15,197 nt of DNA, taken from assembly GCA_020630305.1 (NCBI GenBank), contig JAHDBQ010000001.1:1-15197 (forward strand). Direction: 5' to 3'. Position numbers and translations under genes: made by a program. Below are positions 15,009 to 15,197 of this stretch, piece after piece (the stretch's first letter is position 1; the number at the start of each line of letters is the position of its first letter). This stretch comes from Alphaproteobacteria bacterium. GTDB lineage: Bacteria; Pseudomonadota; Alphaproteobacteria; Rickettsiales; Rickettsiaceae. The notes under the pieces were generated by a model. The model worked only from the letters and a program-made list of their open reading frames with translations. It searched no databases and had not been told where the DNA came from.

Positions 15009-15197
15009 TCAATCTATTTCCATAATTCTAGCTTCGCCAACTAGATTATTTTCATACGCCTCATCATCAATTTCATTTGGGAAAATTTTTGTAATATTAC
15101 CTATCTCAATCTCTTGCGCACCTTTTGTGATATCACCTTTTACTAAGAGGTCCCATAAACTGCAACCAAACAAATATTTGATATCTTTGGGAATTTT
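15009..15197 (-). CDS. C-terminal end of an unrecognised protein (partial, cut by window edge)
   Basis: The reverse strand is open for 62 codons from the window edge to a TGA at 15009-15011; the other two reverse frames are stop-rich. The visible piece contains KDIKYLFGCSLWDLL, then KGAQEIEIGNITKIF, and an acidic tail ending EARIMEID. The composition (mixed, with Trp and Cys, acidic C-terminus) looks like real protein rather than chance. I do not recognise the family. It is convergent with lpxJ across 71 bases. Confidence 0.5.
   Translation of the reverse strand, partial: KIPKDIKYLFGCSLWDLLVKGDITKGAQEIEIGNITKIFPNEIDDEAYENNLVGEARIMEID

Overview
The window looks like chromosome of an AT-rich alphaproteobacterium with a reduced genome, most likely a Rickettsiales-type host-associated bacterium. 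The reasons are A/T-heavy codon use throughout, a 4-bp-overlapping divK-pleD pair (an alphaproteobacterial signature), an acnA/ccmA neighbourhood, an aatA-type aspartate aminotransferase, a DUF374/LpxJ-type lipid A acyltransferase, and a Kdo transferase that shows it makes lipopolysaccharide. The species assignment is inference. There are no rRNA or tRNA genes, insertion sequences, phage genes or CRISPR arrays that I can see.

Layout. (1) Bases 1-3395, minus strand: acnA (aconitase) followed by two small related membrane proteins of DUF4870-like type; the second runs off the left edge. (2) Bases 3533-5413, plus strand: ccmA, an unrecognised protein made of two tandem copies of one domain, and ccmB. 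The two ccm genes encode the ATPase and membrane subunit of the cytochrome c maturation ABC transporter. (3) Bases 5414-5809: a gene-free gap of 396 bases. (4) Bases 5810-7015, plus: a divergent SLC1/DAACS-family (GltP-like) transporter with unusual substrate- and cation-site residues. (5) Bases 7190-8925, plus: divK and pleD, for phospho-signalling and cyclic-di-GMP synthesis. (6) Bases 8972-12876, minus: two envelope transcription units, TPR-methyltransferase then mlaA (closed by a good rho-independent terminator near 11001-11045), and mlaC then waaA (with its own promoter near 10953-10982). (7) Bases 13051-14937, plus: aatA and lpxJ-like. (8) Bases 15009-15197, minus: C-terminal part of an unrecognised gene cut by the right edge.

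How the genes fit together. The right half is dominated by outer-membrane lipid work: MlaA and MlaC return misplaced phospholipids from the outer membrane, WaaA adds Kdo to lipid IVA, and the LpxJ-like enzyme probably adds a secondary acyl chain to lipid A. The left half is respiration and carbon metabolism: aconitase in the TCA cycle and CcmAB for c-type cytochromes. The least explained items are the duplicated-domain protein inside the ccmA-ccmB operon and the transporter whose cation-site motifs depart from the family. I see no complete new defence or mobile system; most of the window is ordinary core genome.
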